A stretch of 64,000 nt of DNA, taken from Myxococcus stipitatus. Its GTDB lineage: Bacteria; Myxococcota; Myxococcia; Myxococcales; Myxococcaceae. A model generated the notes under the pieces. It was given only the letters and a program-made list of their open reading frames with translations, did not search any database and was not told where the DNA came from. The stretch covers positions 8,060,001 through 8,124,000 of the forward strand of contig NZ_CP102770.1 of assembly GCF_038561935.1 (NCBI RefSeq), in the 5' to 3' direction. The first letter of the stretch is position 1. The number at the start of each line of letters is the position of its first letter. Positions 35,678 through 45,118 of the stretch are shown here, in pieces. A program made the position numbers and the translations under genes.

Positions 35678-38600
35678 TCAGGGGTGCCGCGAGTCAGCCC
35701 GGGACTGCTCGGCGCCCGACGTGACGGGCGACCTCGCGTGGGCCTCGTCGCACGTCTCATTCGGGTGGCCAGGGGTCCCTCGGTCTCCACCGGGGAGCGT
35801 CTGTCGGGAGGCGCACCAGCTCGCGCCACGGTCGCGGCTCACCCGGCGGTCGTCCCAGGCCGGGGACCGGCTCATCGAATGCCCGGGCTCCTGGGTGAAG
35901 TGCTCGTCGTAGGTGAGCTCGTCCATCAGCACCCCGTTCACCCGAACCGTCACGCGCCCCGAGGCCTCCAGGTCCAGCGTGGTCCCGTAGTCGAGGTCCG
36001 CGACCACGCCACCGTTCGTGTCCCGGTCCGCGTTGCTCGCGAGGACGAAGGTGCCTCCAGGCGGCAACACCACCGCCGCGTCCTCCCCCTTGTCCACGGA
36101 GACGGAGCCCTTGGCCGTTCCCACCGCGTACATGAGGGAGAGCCCGTTGATGTTGAGCAGCCGGTCGCTGATGTTGGTCAGCTCGATGTACTCGGTCGTG
36201 CCCAGGCTCGGCGCGGTCATGAGCTCGGTGATGACCAGGTCGCCCTCGGCCGGCGCGGCGGCCGTGTCGCAGGCGCCCTGGAAGCACACGCCATTCAGGC
36301 CCTCGCACGGAGTCTCCAGGGCCACGTACTGGCACGTCGGGTCATCCTCTCCCACCACGTAGACCACCCGGTCCACTCCCGACTCCGAGCACGTCGGCGC
36401 GCGCGCCGCACAGAGTTCGTTGTTGGCGAAGGACGTCACCTGCGCCGATGCGGTCGTCAGCGCGCTGGTGTTCCCCGCCCCGTCCTTCACTCGCACCGCG
36501 AAGTGATACGTCTGGCCTGACGTGAGGGGACCGACGACCACCTCCTCCTGTGCTCCGGGCGCCTTGGGTGCATCCGTCGCCACGGGGAAGGCCGACGCGA
36601 AGTTGCCCGCGTTGATGGCCGTCGAGCTGTACTTCAGCTCATAGGACGTCGCCTGACCGAGCACCCCGTCGTCTCCCGTCGCAAGCCAGCGCAGACGCAC
36701 GCTGCCCCCGGCCAGAGGCGTGGCCTCCAGCGCGGCCACCGGCGAGGGCGCGATGTTGTCATTGACAGTCATCGGCACCGAGACCGTGAGCACCCCCACA
36801 TCCGCCACCGAGGCGATGAGCTGACCTGAGCCCTCCTGCTCCACGGAGACCGTGGTGAACTCCGCCACGCCAGCCACGGGCGCGATGGTGGTATCGCCCG
36901 CCAGCGCACCTCCCGTCGAGAAGGAGAGCGACACGGACGAAGCAGCCCCCGCCACACCATTTCCGAAACGGTCCTCGACGGCCACCCGCACGGCGGGCAG
37001 TGGCTGCCGGACCGCGACCGAAACCGGACCCGTCAAGAAGCGCAGGCTCGCAGCGGGTCCAGCGACCACCGTGAGCGAGCTGGTCGCCGGCGCGGCGAGA
37101 TTCACGTCCGTGAAGGTGACGGACTGCGGCCCAGCGGTCTGCAGTGTGTACGTGAAGGAGTGCTCGCCCTGGTCCCCCGCGATGTACGTGTACGCGGACT
37201 GAGCCCCCACCGCGCCGTCCGTCGTGGTCGGTGTGACGGTGCCTCGGTAGCCTCGCGCCACGTTGCCGAACCGGTCCTTGGCGCTGACCACGAAGGAACG
37301 AGGCACTCCCGCCGTGATGGTGTCCGTCGCGGGAGACACGCTCAGCGCGGTGGCGACTCCCGGTTGAACCGAGACCGACTCCGAATCCGTCAACGTCCCC
37401 TGCTGCGTGTCGGTGACGGACAACACCGCCGACTGCGCCTGAGCAAACGTGATGCTGAATTCATGTTTGCCCTCGTCCGCCGCCGTGAAGGTGTACTCGC
37501 CAAGTCCGGTGGTTTGAGGGTCATTCGGAAGCAAGGAGAGCGCCACCCTCCCCCGGTAGCTGGACGCGTGGTAGCCAAACTCATCCACCACCGCCACCGT
37601 GGCCACCACCGCATCTCCCGCGACGGGGCTCGTCGTGGACAACACCACCACCAACGTCGCCGGCGGCCCTGGCGCCACCTTCGTACTCACCGTTCCAGAC
37701 AAGCTGCCGGCCACCTCCGAAGCAGTCAGAAAGCGATTGCCCGAGCTCCTGAACGTCACCTGGAAGGAGTGCTGTCCCGCGTCCGAGGCAGTGAAGACCT
37801 TCGCGGACAAGGGATACGTGGCCAGGGAGTCATTCGTGGTGAAGCTCACGGAGCCGGTGTATCCCGGCACCAGATTGTCGAAGGCGTCCAGCACGCGAAG
37901 CGTGAGCGTATGCGTGCTCTTCGAAGAGACATCCTGCGGCAAGCCCACCAGCTCCAGCCTGGCCGCGACGTCGTTCGTCACGACGACCTCCACGAAGCCC
38001 GTGAGCTGGCTGTTCCCCGTATCCGTCACCGTCAAACGCTGAGTTCCGGCGGTGGACAGCTTCACGCCGCCAAACTCATGGCTACCCGCTGCCGGCGCGG
38101 TGAACGTGTAGTCGGCGGGCAGCGTCTTCACCGTGGACGTGGTGGTGAAGCGCACGGTTCCGAGATAGCTCTTCGCGACGTTGCCGAAGCTGTCTTGTGC
38201 CGTCACCGTGAGGCTCTGCGGATGCCCGGCCGTCACCTGCGCCGGAAGCCCCGTGATGACGAACCGAGCGGCCGCCGCCGCATCGATTCTGAAGGCGTTG
38301 CTCTGCTGCGTCCGTCCGCTGGCGCTGGCCGAGAAGAAATGAGAGTCCGCCGCCGTGTCGACGCGCAGGCCCGTGAAGGTGGCCACACCCGCGACGGCGG
38401 AGACCTGCTGCGGCACGAAGCCAGGGTCTCCCACGAGCGACAGCGTCACCGGAGCGGTGGAGGAGGTCACCACCTGGTCTTGCGCATTCAGGAGGGACAC
38501 CTTCACCGTGGCCATCGGCACACCCGCCGTGCCGTTCACGGGCTGGACCGTGAACTCCAGTCGCGCCACGTTGGTGTCCACGGTCTGCAACATCACGCCG

Positions 38601-40255
38601 TCGGAGAGCGCGGCGTTGCCCTTGTTGTCCACCACCCTCAGCGCGACGTAGTACGTCGTGTTCGGAGTGAGGCCCGTGAGCTGCGCGGACTGCGAGGTGC
38701 CCGGAGCAGCCGGCGCATTCACCCCACCCACGAGCGTGGCCGCGTTGAACTCCGCGAGGGTCCGAATGGGCGCGATGGAGTAGCGCAGCTCCTGTGACGT
38801 CGCCGTGCCCTCGACTCCGTCATCCCCCACGGCCACCCAGCTCACCGTCGCCGTGTCCGGGCCCAGCGTCCCCGGCGTCAGCACGGGCTTCGCCGGCGAC
38901 ACGTCATCCACGATGGTGAACGTTCCCGCGGTGGTGACATCCGCCAGCCCACTCGCGGAGGCGCGCAGGTGGAACACGCCCTCTGACTCCACCCGCAGGT
39001 CCGTGAAGTGGACCACGCCGTCCACCGGCGTGACCTCGCGCCGCCCCGAGAGGGCCCCCTGCTCCACCAGGGCCACCGTCACGCGAGGCGAGCCCACGGC
39101 CGCGGTGTTGCCGAAGCCATCCTGGATGGCCACGCTCACGGGCAACAGCACCGCGCGCACCGAGGCATTCGAAGGCGCCTGGGTGAACGCCATCCTCGTG
39201 GCCTCGCCGGCGAACACGCCCACCGTCCGTCGGGCAGTCAGCGTCGGGTTGCGCTCATCCGTCACGATGACGTCCTGACGTCCCGCGCGCTTGAGCGTGA
39301 TGCCCGTGAAGAGGAAGCTCCCCGCGTCGCCCGAGGTGAACGTGTGAGCCGAGGGACGCTCGGCCGACCCGTCCGTCGACGTCACCGCCAGCGTCCCCGT
39401 GTAGTTCGTGGCCAGGTTGGAGAAGGCGTCACGCACCGTCACCCGCGCCGAGCGCTGCGCGCCCGCGACGGCATCGGAGGCCAGCTCGGAGATCTCCAAC
39501 GAGACCGGCGCCGCGGGAACGACGCTGAAGACGGCGGTCGTCGCATCCTCCACCCCCGCCGCCGAGGCCTTGAGCTGGAAGCCCGTGCCCGCCTTCTTCA
39601 GCACCACCTCCGGGAAGCGCGCCAGGCCGCCAACGGGCGTCGCCGTGAGCGTGCCCTCCAGCACCGCATCCGCCGGGCCCGCCGTCTTCGCCAACGTCAC
39701 CCGCTCGCGCGCCCCCGTGACGAGCCGCCCCGAGGCATCGACGAAGCGGACCTCCAGGCCCGCCAGGACCGAGCCCGCCGTCGAGTCACGCACCGTCCCG
39801 GAGAACAGCAGGCGCGTGGCCACCGGCGCGACGAAGGTGAACGTGGGCTGGGAGGCCAGCACCACCGCGCCGCCCTCGGCGGAGACCGAGGCCGTCACGC
39901 GCTTGGTCCCCTCCCGCGTGGACGCCACATAGGCCACCGCGACGCCCCGCTCGTCGGTGGGCTGCTGGGCCTGCGACACCGTGTTGCCATCTCCGGAGAC
40001 CGCCACCGTCACGGAGCGCCCCGCCAGCGGCGCGCCGCCCTGGTCCTTCACCGTGACGGTGATTTCCCCCCGGTCGTCGCCATCCGCGCGCAGCTGGCGG
40101 GACGTCAGCGTCACCGTGGACGCGCGCGCATCCGGCAGGACCGCGGGCTGCGCCAGCGGCGGCGGCTTCGACGCTTCGCCACAGCCCACCAACAGACCCA
40201 GGCAAAGGACAGCCAACCCGACGAGCCGGGATGACGGAGGAAGGCTTGCGGACAT
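35678..40255 (-). CDS. Giant surface lipoprotein with Big1, repeated Ig-like, FN3 and lamin-tail domains
   Basis: A 1525-residue exported protein. ATG 40255 follows CGGAGCGACTC and opens a lipoprotein signal with canonical lipobox (LLVGC, Cys25). A Big1/invasin-like domain is at about 40-130. Multiple 85-95-residue Ig-like modules follow, sharing VTAQDSFGN, YxGTVxFTTT and FTAxDxGxHxF patterns. FN3 domains lie near 457-555 (ELRYSIAPI, TPNTTYYVALRVVD) and 1168-1270 (YELKYSS, SGQTYHFAVRVKD). A Cys-bearing segment with LCAARAPTC and CQYVALETPCEG follows. A lamin-tail domain starts at GDLVITELMTAP (about 1340) and ends HPNETC. Probably an adhesin or matrix protein at the cell surface; no catalytic domain seen. 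Confidence 0.9.
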   Translation of the reverse strand: MSASLPPSSRLVGLAVLCLGLLVGCGEASKPPPLAQPAVLPDARASTVTLTSRQLRADGDDRGEITVTVKDQGGAPLAGRSVTVAVSGDGNTVSQAQQPTDERGVAVAYVASTREGTKRVTASVSAEGGAVVLASQPTFTFVAPVATRLLFSGTVRDSTAGSVLAGLEVRFVDASGRLVTGARERVTLAKTAGPADAVLEGTLTATPVGGLARFPEVVLKKAGTGFQLKASAAGVEDATTAVFSVVPAAPVSLEISELASDAVAGAQRSARVTVRDAFSNLATNYTGTLAVTSTDGSAERPSAHTFTSGDAGSFLFTGITLKRAGRQDVIVTDERNPTLTARRTVGVFAGEATRMAFTQAPSNASVRAVLLPVSVAIQDGFGNTAAVGSPRVTVALVEQGALSGRREVTPVDGVVHFTDLRVESEGVFHLRASASGLADVTTAGTFTIVDDVSPAKPVLTPGTLGPDTATVSWVAVGDDGVEGTATSQELRYSIAPIRTLAEFNAATLVGGVNAPAAPGTSQSAQLTGLTPNTTYYVALRVVDNKGNAALSDGVMLQTVDTNVARLEFTVQPVNGTAGVPMATVKVSLLNAQDQVVTSSTAPVTLSLVGDPGFVPQQVSAVAGVATFTGLRVDTAADSHFFSASASGRTQQSNAFRIDAAAAARFVITGLPAQVTAGHPQSLTVTAQDSFGNVAKSYLGTVRFTTTSTVKTLPADYTFTAPAAGSHEFGGVKLSTAGTQRLTVTDTGNSQLTGFVEVVVTNDVAARLELVGLPQDVSSKSTHTLTLRVLDAFDNLVPGYTGSVSFTTNDSLATYPLSAKVFTASDAGQHSFQVTFRSSGNRFLTASEVAGSLSGTVSTKVAPGPPATLVVVLSTTSPVAGDAVVATVAVVDEFGYHASSYRGRVALSLLPNDPQTTGLGEYTFTAADEGKHEFSITFAQAQSAVLSVTDTQQGTLTDSESVSVQPGVATALSVSPATDTITAGVPRSFVVSAKDRFGNVARGYRGTVTPTTTDGAVGAQSAYTYIAGDQGEHSFTYTLQTAGPQSVTFTDVNLAAPATSSLTVVAGPAASLRFLTGPVSVAVRQPLPAVRVAVEDRFGNGVAGAASSVSLSFSTGGALAGDTTIAPVAGVAEFTTVSVEQEGSGQLIASVADVGVLTVSVPMTVNDNIAPSPVAALEATPLAGGSVRLRWLATGDDGVLGQATSYELKYSSTAINAGNFASAFPVATDAPKAPGAQEEVVVGPLTSGQTYHFAVRVKDGAGNTSALTTASAQVTSFANNELCAARAPTCSESGVDRVVYVVGEDDPTCQYVALETPCEGLNGVCFQGACDTAAAPAEGDLVITELMTAPSLGTTEYIELTNISDRLLNINGLSLMYAVGTAKGSVSVDKGEDAAVVLPPGGTFVLASNADRDTNGGVVADLDYGTTLDLEASGRVTVRVNGVLMDELTYDEHFTQEPGHSMSRSPAWDDRRVSRDRGASWCASRQTLPGGDRGTPGHPNETCDEAHARSPVTSGAEQSRADSRHP

Positions 40256-40431
40256 GAGTCGCTCCGGGATGCGAGCCGACTTCCGGGGAGAAGTCCGGCC
40301 CACAGGGAGCCTTGTCTCTTAGCAGACCTTCCCACCCGAGGCGTAAGCGCCAGCACCACCCTCAATGACAGCACACCCTCACCCAGGGGCCGGGAGGTCG
40401 TGATGAACCCAGCCCCCAAGTCCAAGGGGCA

Positions 40432-41235
40432 CTACATGCCCAGGGCCGCGACGAGCGCGGCGCCGCCCAGCAGGGACTGGCCGCCGTCGCAGACCATGAT
40501 GGAGCCGGTGACGAAGGACGCGGCGTCCGAGGACAGGAACAGCGCCATGCGCGCGATGTCCGCCTTGGTGCCGAAGCGCTGGAGCGGCAGCGCCTGGACC
40601 AGCTTCTGGTGCCCCTCCTCGCTGGGGGCCAGGCGGCGCATGCCCTCGGTGTCCTCGATGGGACCCGGGGTGATGGCGTTGACGCGCACACCGGCGCCGC
40701 CCCACTCGAGCGCGAGCACGCGGGTCAGCATGTCCACGCCGGCCTTCGCCGCGCAGACATGGGCCTGCATCGCCATGGGCAGGTACGCCTGGGGCGCGGA
40801 GATGTTGATGACGGAGGCGCCGGGCTTGCGCAGGTGCTCGAAGCCCGCGCGACAGATGTTGAAGGTGCCCAGCACGTCGATGTCCATCACGGCCTTGAAG
40901 CCGTTGGACGACATGCCCAGCGCGGGCGCGGGGAAGTTGCCGGCGGCGCCACAGATGAGGATGTCCAGCTCCCCGTACGCGTCGCGCACCGTCTGGAGCG
41001 CCTTCTCCACGGAGGCGTAGTCGCGCACGTCGGCGGCCACGCCCATGGCGGTGCCGTGGGCCTGGAGGCCCTTCACGGCGCCCTCGAGCTTCTCCACGTT
41101 GCGGCCATTGATGGCCACCTTGGCCCCGGCCTTCACGAACGCCTCGGCGATGCCGAGGTTGATGCCACTGCTGCCGCCCGAAATGAACGCCACCTTGCCC
41201 GCCAGCAGCCCGTCCTTGAACACGCCATCAGCCAT
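40432..41235 (-). CDS. SDR family oxidoreductase (2,4-dienoyl-CoA reductase-like)
   Basis: A 267-residue short-chain dehydrogenase. ATG 41235 follows CAGGAGACGAATC; the longer frame upstream is spurious. The cofactor loop is SGGSSGINLGIAEAF near 20-34, and NGRN implies NADP(H) preference. DVRDYASVEKAL and NLG-type beta strands follow. The active-site region (YLPMAMQAHVCAAKAGVDML) has Lys in the 2,4-dienoyl-CoA reductase (DECR) arrangement. DECR-type enzymes remove double bonds of unsaturated acyl-CoAs during beta-oxidation. It is divergent from the U32 gene. The substrate is inferred from the subfamily pattern only. Confidence 0.88.
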   Translation of the reverse strand: MADGVFKDGLLAGKVAFISGGSSGINLGIAEAFVKAGAKVAINGRNVEKLEGAVKGLQAHGTAMGVAADVRDYASVEKALQTVRDAYGELDILICGAAGNFPAPALGMSSNGFKAVMDIDVLGTFNICRAGFEHLRKPGASVINISAPQAYLPMAMQAHVCAAKAGVDMLTRVLALEWGGAGVRVNAITPGPIEDTEGMRRLAPSEEGHQKLVQALPLQRFGTKADIARMALFLSSDAASFVTGSIMVCDGGQSLLGGAALVAALGM

Positions 41236-41350
41236 GATTCGTCTCCTGTGGAAGCAACCGGGCGGCGACTTGACCAGAACCCGCCGCACTGCGTCCACGG
41301 GCGAGTGAGGACCTGCGCCACGGCGGGGCCGCTGTGTTAGAGGACCGGAC

Positions 41351-43972
41351 ATGCGCCGTCGTCCTGAAATCCTCGCCCCCGCTGGAGACCTCGACTCGAT
41401 GAAGGCCGCGCTGGCCAGTGGCGCGGACGCCATCTATTTCGGCCTGGACGAAGGCTTCAACGCCCGCGCCCGGGCGGAGAACTTCTCGCTCGCCCGCCTG
41501 CCCGAGACGCTCGCGCTCGTGCACCGCGCGGGGGCTCGCGCCTACCTGACGATGAACACGCTGGTGTTCGAGCCGGAGCTGGCGGTGGTGGAGGACATCC
41601 TGCGGCGCGTGGCCGCGGCGGGTGTGGATGCGCTCATCGTCCAGGACCCGGCCATCGCGCTGGTGGCTCGCGCGGTGTGCCCCGAGATGGAGGTCCATGC
41701 CTCCACGCAGATGACCATCTCCAGCGCGGAGGGCGCGCGCTTCGCCCGCGGACTGGGGGCCACTCGCGTGGTGGTGCCGCGCGAGCTGTCGGTGGCGGAG
41801 ATTGCCCGGCTGGCGAGCGAGACGGACATCGAGTTGGAGGTGTTCATCCACGGCGCGCTCTGCATGTCGTGGAGCGGCCAGTGCCTCACCAGCGAGGCGT
41901 GGGGTGGACGCTCGGCGAACCGGGGACAGTGCGCGCAGTCCTGCCGGCTGCCGTATGACCTGGTGGTGGATGGGCAGACGAAGGACCTGGGCGATGTGCG
42001 CTACCTGCTCAGCCCCAAGGACCTCGCGGGCGTCATGGCGGTGCCCAAGCTCATCGACATCGGCGTGCACTCGCTGAAGATTGAAGGCCGCCAGAAGGGG
42101 CCGCAGTACGTCGCCACGGCCGTCACCGGTTACCGGCGCTGGGTGGATGGGCTGGAGGCGGGCAAGGCGGACGTGGGGGCGCTGCGCAAGGACCTGGCCG
42201 ACATGACGCTGTCGTACAGCCGGGGCTTCTCGCATGGGTTCTTCGCGGGCTCGGACCACCAGACGCTGGTGGAGGGGCGCTTCCCCAAGCACCGCGGCGC
42301 GATCCTGGGCGTGGTGGAGGCGGTGCAGGGGCGCGACGTGCTCGTGGTGGAGGACCCGGAGGGACGGCCCTGGACGGGTGGGCTCGGGCAGGACGAGGCT
42401 CGCGAGGGGCCCAAGGGCAAGGTGTCGTCTCCGCTGGAGGGGGACGCGCCGGTGGGCGAGGTGCTGTCGCCTCGTCCGGGCATGGGCGTGGTGTTCGATG
42501 ACGGGCACCCGGAGGACAAGCACGAGGCGGGCGGGCCGCTGTTCCGCGTGGAGCGGCATGAGCGGGGCTGGGTGCTGGGCTTCGGCAATCCGGGGCCGGA
42601 CATGTCTCGGGTGGCGCGCGGGCAGCGCGTCTGGGTGACGAGTGATCCTTCCCTGGCGAAGCACACGGAGGAGCTGCTGGCGCAGGGCGAGCCCGAGGGC
42701 CGCGTTCCGCTGGCGCTGACGGTGTCGGGGGCGGCGGGGGCGGCGTTGGTGGTGACGGGCACGGCGCGCGGTGGGCATGTGGCCACGGCGACGAGCTCGG
42801 TGATGCTGGCGGCGGCGCGGGGAGGTGGGCTGGATGCGGCGTTGTTGAAGGACAAGCTGGCGGCGCTGGGCGGTACGCCGTTCCATCTGTCGGGACTGGA
42901 CACGACGGCGCTGGGGACGGGGCTGCACCTGCCGGTGTCGGAGCTCAAGGCGCTGCGGCGCGCGCTGGTGGTGGAGCTGACGGAGAAGGTATCTCGCGGC
43001 CCTGTTCGCACGGTTCGTGAGACGTCCGTGCTGGACGAGGTGCGTGACTCGCGGCGGGAGCGCGTGGTGGCGACGCCGGTGCCCGAGGGGGCGCTGCTGT
43101 TGCCGCTGTGCCGGACGGACGAGCAGCTCGAGGCGGTCATCGCCGCGGGGCTTCCCGAGGTGGAGCTGGATTGGATGGAGCTCGTGGGGCTCCAGCGCGC
43201 GGTGGAGCGGGCGAAGGCCGCGGGCCTGCGCGTGACGATTGCGACGGTGCGCGTGCAGAAGCCGGGGGAAGAGGGCTACGACGCGCGCATCGCGAAGCTG
43301 AAGCCGGACGCGGTGCTGGCGCGGCACTGGGGCGCGATGATGCACTTCCTGGAGCGCCCGTTCGCTCCGGGCGAGACGCGGCCGGCGCTGCATGGGGACT
43401 TCTCGCTCAACGTCACCAACTCCGTGACGGCGCTGCATCTGCTGGGGCTGGGGCTGGACACGCTGACGTTCGCGCACGACCTGGACGCGGTGCAGCTGGG
43501 CGCGATGTTGGAGCACCTGCCCGCCGAGCGGTTCACGGTGACGGTGCATCACCACATCTCGACGTTCCACACGGAGCACTGCGTGTACTCGCACACGCTC
43601 TCGCAGGGACGTGACTACCGGAGCTGTGGTCGGCCGTGTGAGAAGCACCGGCTGTCGCTGCGGGACCACAAGGGGTTGGAGCACCCGGTGGTGGTCGACG
43701 TGGGGTGCCGGAACACGGTGTTCAACGCGCAGGCGCAGAGCGCGGCGTCGCTGGTGCCGTCACTGATGGCGCGTGGCGTGCGGCGGTTCCGGGTGGAGTT
43801 CGTGCGCGAGTCTCGCGAGGAGGCCACGCGGGTGCTGGGGGCGTATCAGGAGCTGCTCGCCGGACGCATCTCTCCGGCGGAGGCCGTGCGGCGCGCGGCG
43901 GTGCACGAGCAGTTCGGCGTGACGAAGGGGACGATGAAGGTGTTGAACCCCACGTTCACCGTTCAGCGCTGA
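41351..43972 (+). CDS. U32 family peptidase-like protein with DUF3656 region (RlhA-type)
   Basis: An 873-residue protein with the long U32 architecture. It starts MRRRPEILAPAGDLDSMKAA, matching the U32 N-terminus (LLAPAG followed by AL.SGADAIY). The conserved FIHGALCMSWSGQCLTSEAW motif and the nearby GQCAQSCRLPYDL (about 170-205) supply the cysteines expected to bind an iron-sulfur cluster. The C-terminal third (HHISTFHTEHCVYSHTLSQG, SCGRPCEKHRLSLRD) repeats a Cys-rich module. Characterised relatives of this size include RlhA, which hydroxylates C2501 of 23S rRNA in E. coli; peptidase activity is doubtful for the family. The role here is inferred. Confidence 0.92.
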   Translation: MRRRPEILAPAGDLDSMKAALASGADAIYFGLDEGFNARARAENFSLARLPETLALVHRAGARAYLTMNTLVFEPELAVVEDILRRVAAAGVDALIVQDPAIALVARAVCPEMEVHASTQMTISSAEGARFARGLGATRVVVPRELSVAEIARLASETDIELEVFIHGALCMSWSGQCLTSEAWGGRSANRGQCAQSCRLPYDLVVDGQTKDLGDVRYLLSPKDLAGVMAVPKLIDIGVHSLKIEGRQKGPQYVATAVTGYRRWVDGLEAGKADVGALRKDLADMTLSYSRGFSHGFFAGSDHQTLVEGRFPKHRGAILGVVEAVQGRDVLVVEDPEGRPWTGGLGQDEAREGPKGKVSSPLEGDAPVGEVLSPRPGMGVVFDDGHPEDKHEAGGPLFRVERHERGWVLGFGNPGPDMSRVARGQRVWVTSDPSLAKHTEELLAQGEPEGRVPLALTVSGAAGAALVVTGTARGGHVATATSSVMLAAARGGGLDAALLKDKLAALGGTPFHLSGLDTTALGTGLHLPVSELKALRRALVVELTEKVSRGPVRTVRETSVLDEVRDSRRERVVATPVPEGALLLPLCRTDEQLEAVIAAGLPEVELDWMELVGLQRAVERAKAAGLRVTIATVRVQKPGEEGYDARIAKLKPDAVLARHWGAMMHFLERPFAPGETRPALHGDFSLNVTNSVTALHLLGLGLDTLTFAHDLDAVQLGAMLEHLPAERFTVTVHHHISTFHTEHCVYSHTLSQGRDYRSCGRPCEKHRLSLRDHKGLEHPVVVDVGCRNTVFNAQAQSAASLVPSLMARGVRRFRVEFVRESREEATRVLGAYQELLAGRISPAEAVRRAAVHEQFGVTKGTMKVLNPTFTVQR

Positions 43973-43981
43973 GGCTCGGAT

Positions 43982-45028
43982 TCAGCGTTCGTCCTCGGTC
44001 TCCAGCGCGGAGTCCCGTGTGACGCGCAGCACGGCGCGGAAGACGTCGTCGAGCGCCCGGGTGTTGAGGCCCGCCCGTGAGGCCCACTCTCGACGGGCCT
44101 CCAGCATGGAGGACTCTCGCTCCGGGTCGAGGAAAGGGAGTCCGTGCTCGGACTTCACTCGTGCCGCGTCCTTGACGAGCTGTGCGCGCCGGGCGAGCAG
44201 CGCCACCAGCTCCCGGTCCACGGTGTCGATGCGCTCGCGCACGTCCTTGAGTCCGGGGGGCGCGGCCTCCGCTCCGGTGTCGCGCGCGGATTCCGCTGCG
44301 AGGTCGAGCCCCTCGTGGAGCTGCGTGAGCGCTTCGAGCAAGCCCACGCGGGCTTCTCGGGCGTAGGGGTTCTCCGCCTGCACGACGGCGAAGAGGTGCG
44401 GCACCTCCGTGCGCGCGTACTCCTCCAGCCGGGCGACGGGATGGAAGCTGGGAGGCGCGAAGGGCAGGTCCTTCCCCACTCCCGCCTTCACGAGCCCGTG
44501 AGCCAGGAAGAACGTGAGCACGTGCGTGCGCGCCATCAGCACGTCGTGGGCCTCGGGCGACATCTCCGTCACCGAGCAGCCCAGCGACTCGAAGAGCTCG
44601 CGGGTGCGGCGGACAGCCTCGGGGTGCAGTGGATTCGGGCAGACCACGGTGCGGCGGGCATCGCCACGCGCGAGGCTGGCGGGGCCGAAGAGCGGATGCG
44701 TGCCGACCCATGGGATGTCTCGTCCCAGCACGGAGGCGAGCATGTGGACCGGGCGGACCTTCACACTCCCCACGTCGATGACGAGCTGCGCTGGAGTCAG
44801 GTGCGGCCGGAGCTCCTTCAGCGCCGAGCGCATGGCCGAGACAGGCATGGCCAGCACCAGGAGGGACGAGCGCGAGGCCAGCTCCGCGAGGGAGCCGGCC
44901 TGGAGCTTCGGAGGAACCTCATCCAGTCGCGGGTCGAAGACCCGGTGCGGGAGGTTCGCTTCGGAGAGCAGCCCCGAGAGGGCTCGGCCGAAGCGGCCAT
45001 AGCCCAGCACACCGATGGTCTCCTTCAT
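43982..45028 (-). CDS. tyrA: Prephenate dehydrogenase-chorismate mutase fusion
   Basis: A 348-residue bifunctional-looking enzyme of tyrosine biosynthesis. ATG 45028 follows GGGAG. The N-terminal two-thirds is a prephenate dehydrogenase: Rossmann loop IGVLGYGRFGRAL (5-17), IDVGSVKVRPV and PWVGTHPLFGPASLARG. The last roughly 85 residues (LKDVRERIDTVDRELVALLA, then RRAQLVKDAARVKSEHG and DPERES) form an AroQ-type chorismate mutase. The order PDH then CM is opposite to E. coli TyrA (CM then PDH). It is convergent with the U32 gene, 9 bp between stops. Both catalytic modules look intact. Confidence 0.9.
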   Translation of the reverse strand: MKETIGVLGYGRFGRALSGLLSEANLPHRVFDPRLDEVPPKLQAGSLAELASRSSLLVLAMPVSAMRSALKELRPHLTPAQLVIDVGSVKVRPVHMLASVLGRDIPWVGTHPLFGPASLARGDARRTVVCPNPLHPEAVRRTRELFESLGCSVTEMSPEAHDVLMARTHVLTFFLAHGLVKAGVGKDLPFAPPSFHPVARLEEYARTEVPHLFAVVQAENPYAREARVGLLEALTQLHEGLDLAAESARDTGAEAAPPGLKDVRERIDTVDRELVALLARRAQLVKDAARVKSEHGLPFLDPERESSMLEARREWASRAGLNTRALDDVFRAVLRVTRDSALETEDER

Positions 45029-45118
45029 TCCACGAGGCTCCCGGGGCTCGACGTCATGGGGCGGGAATCCTCCCATCGCGAGCGCGACGGGTGAAAGGGC
45101 CTGGTGGGGAGGACGCGC

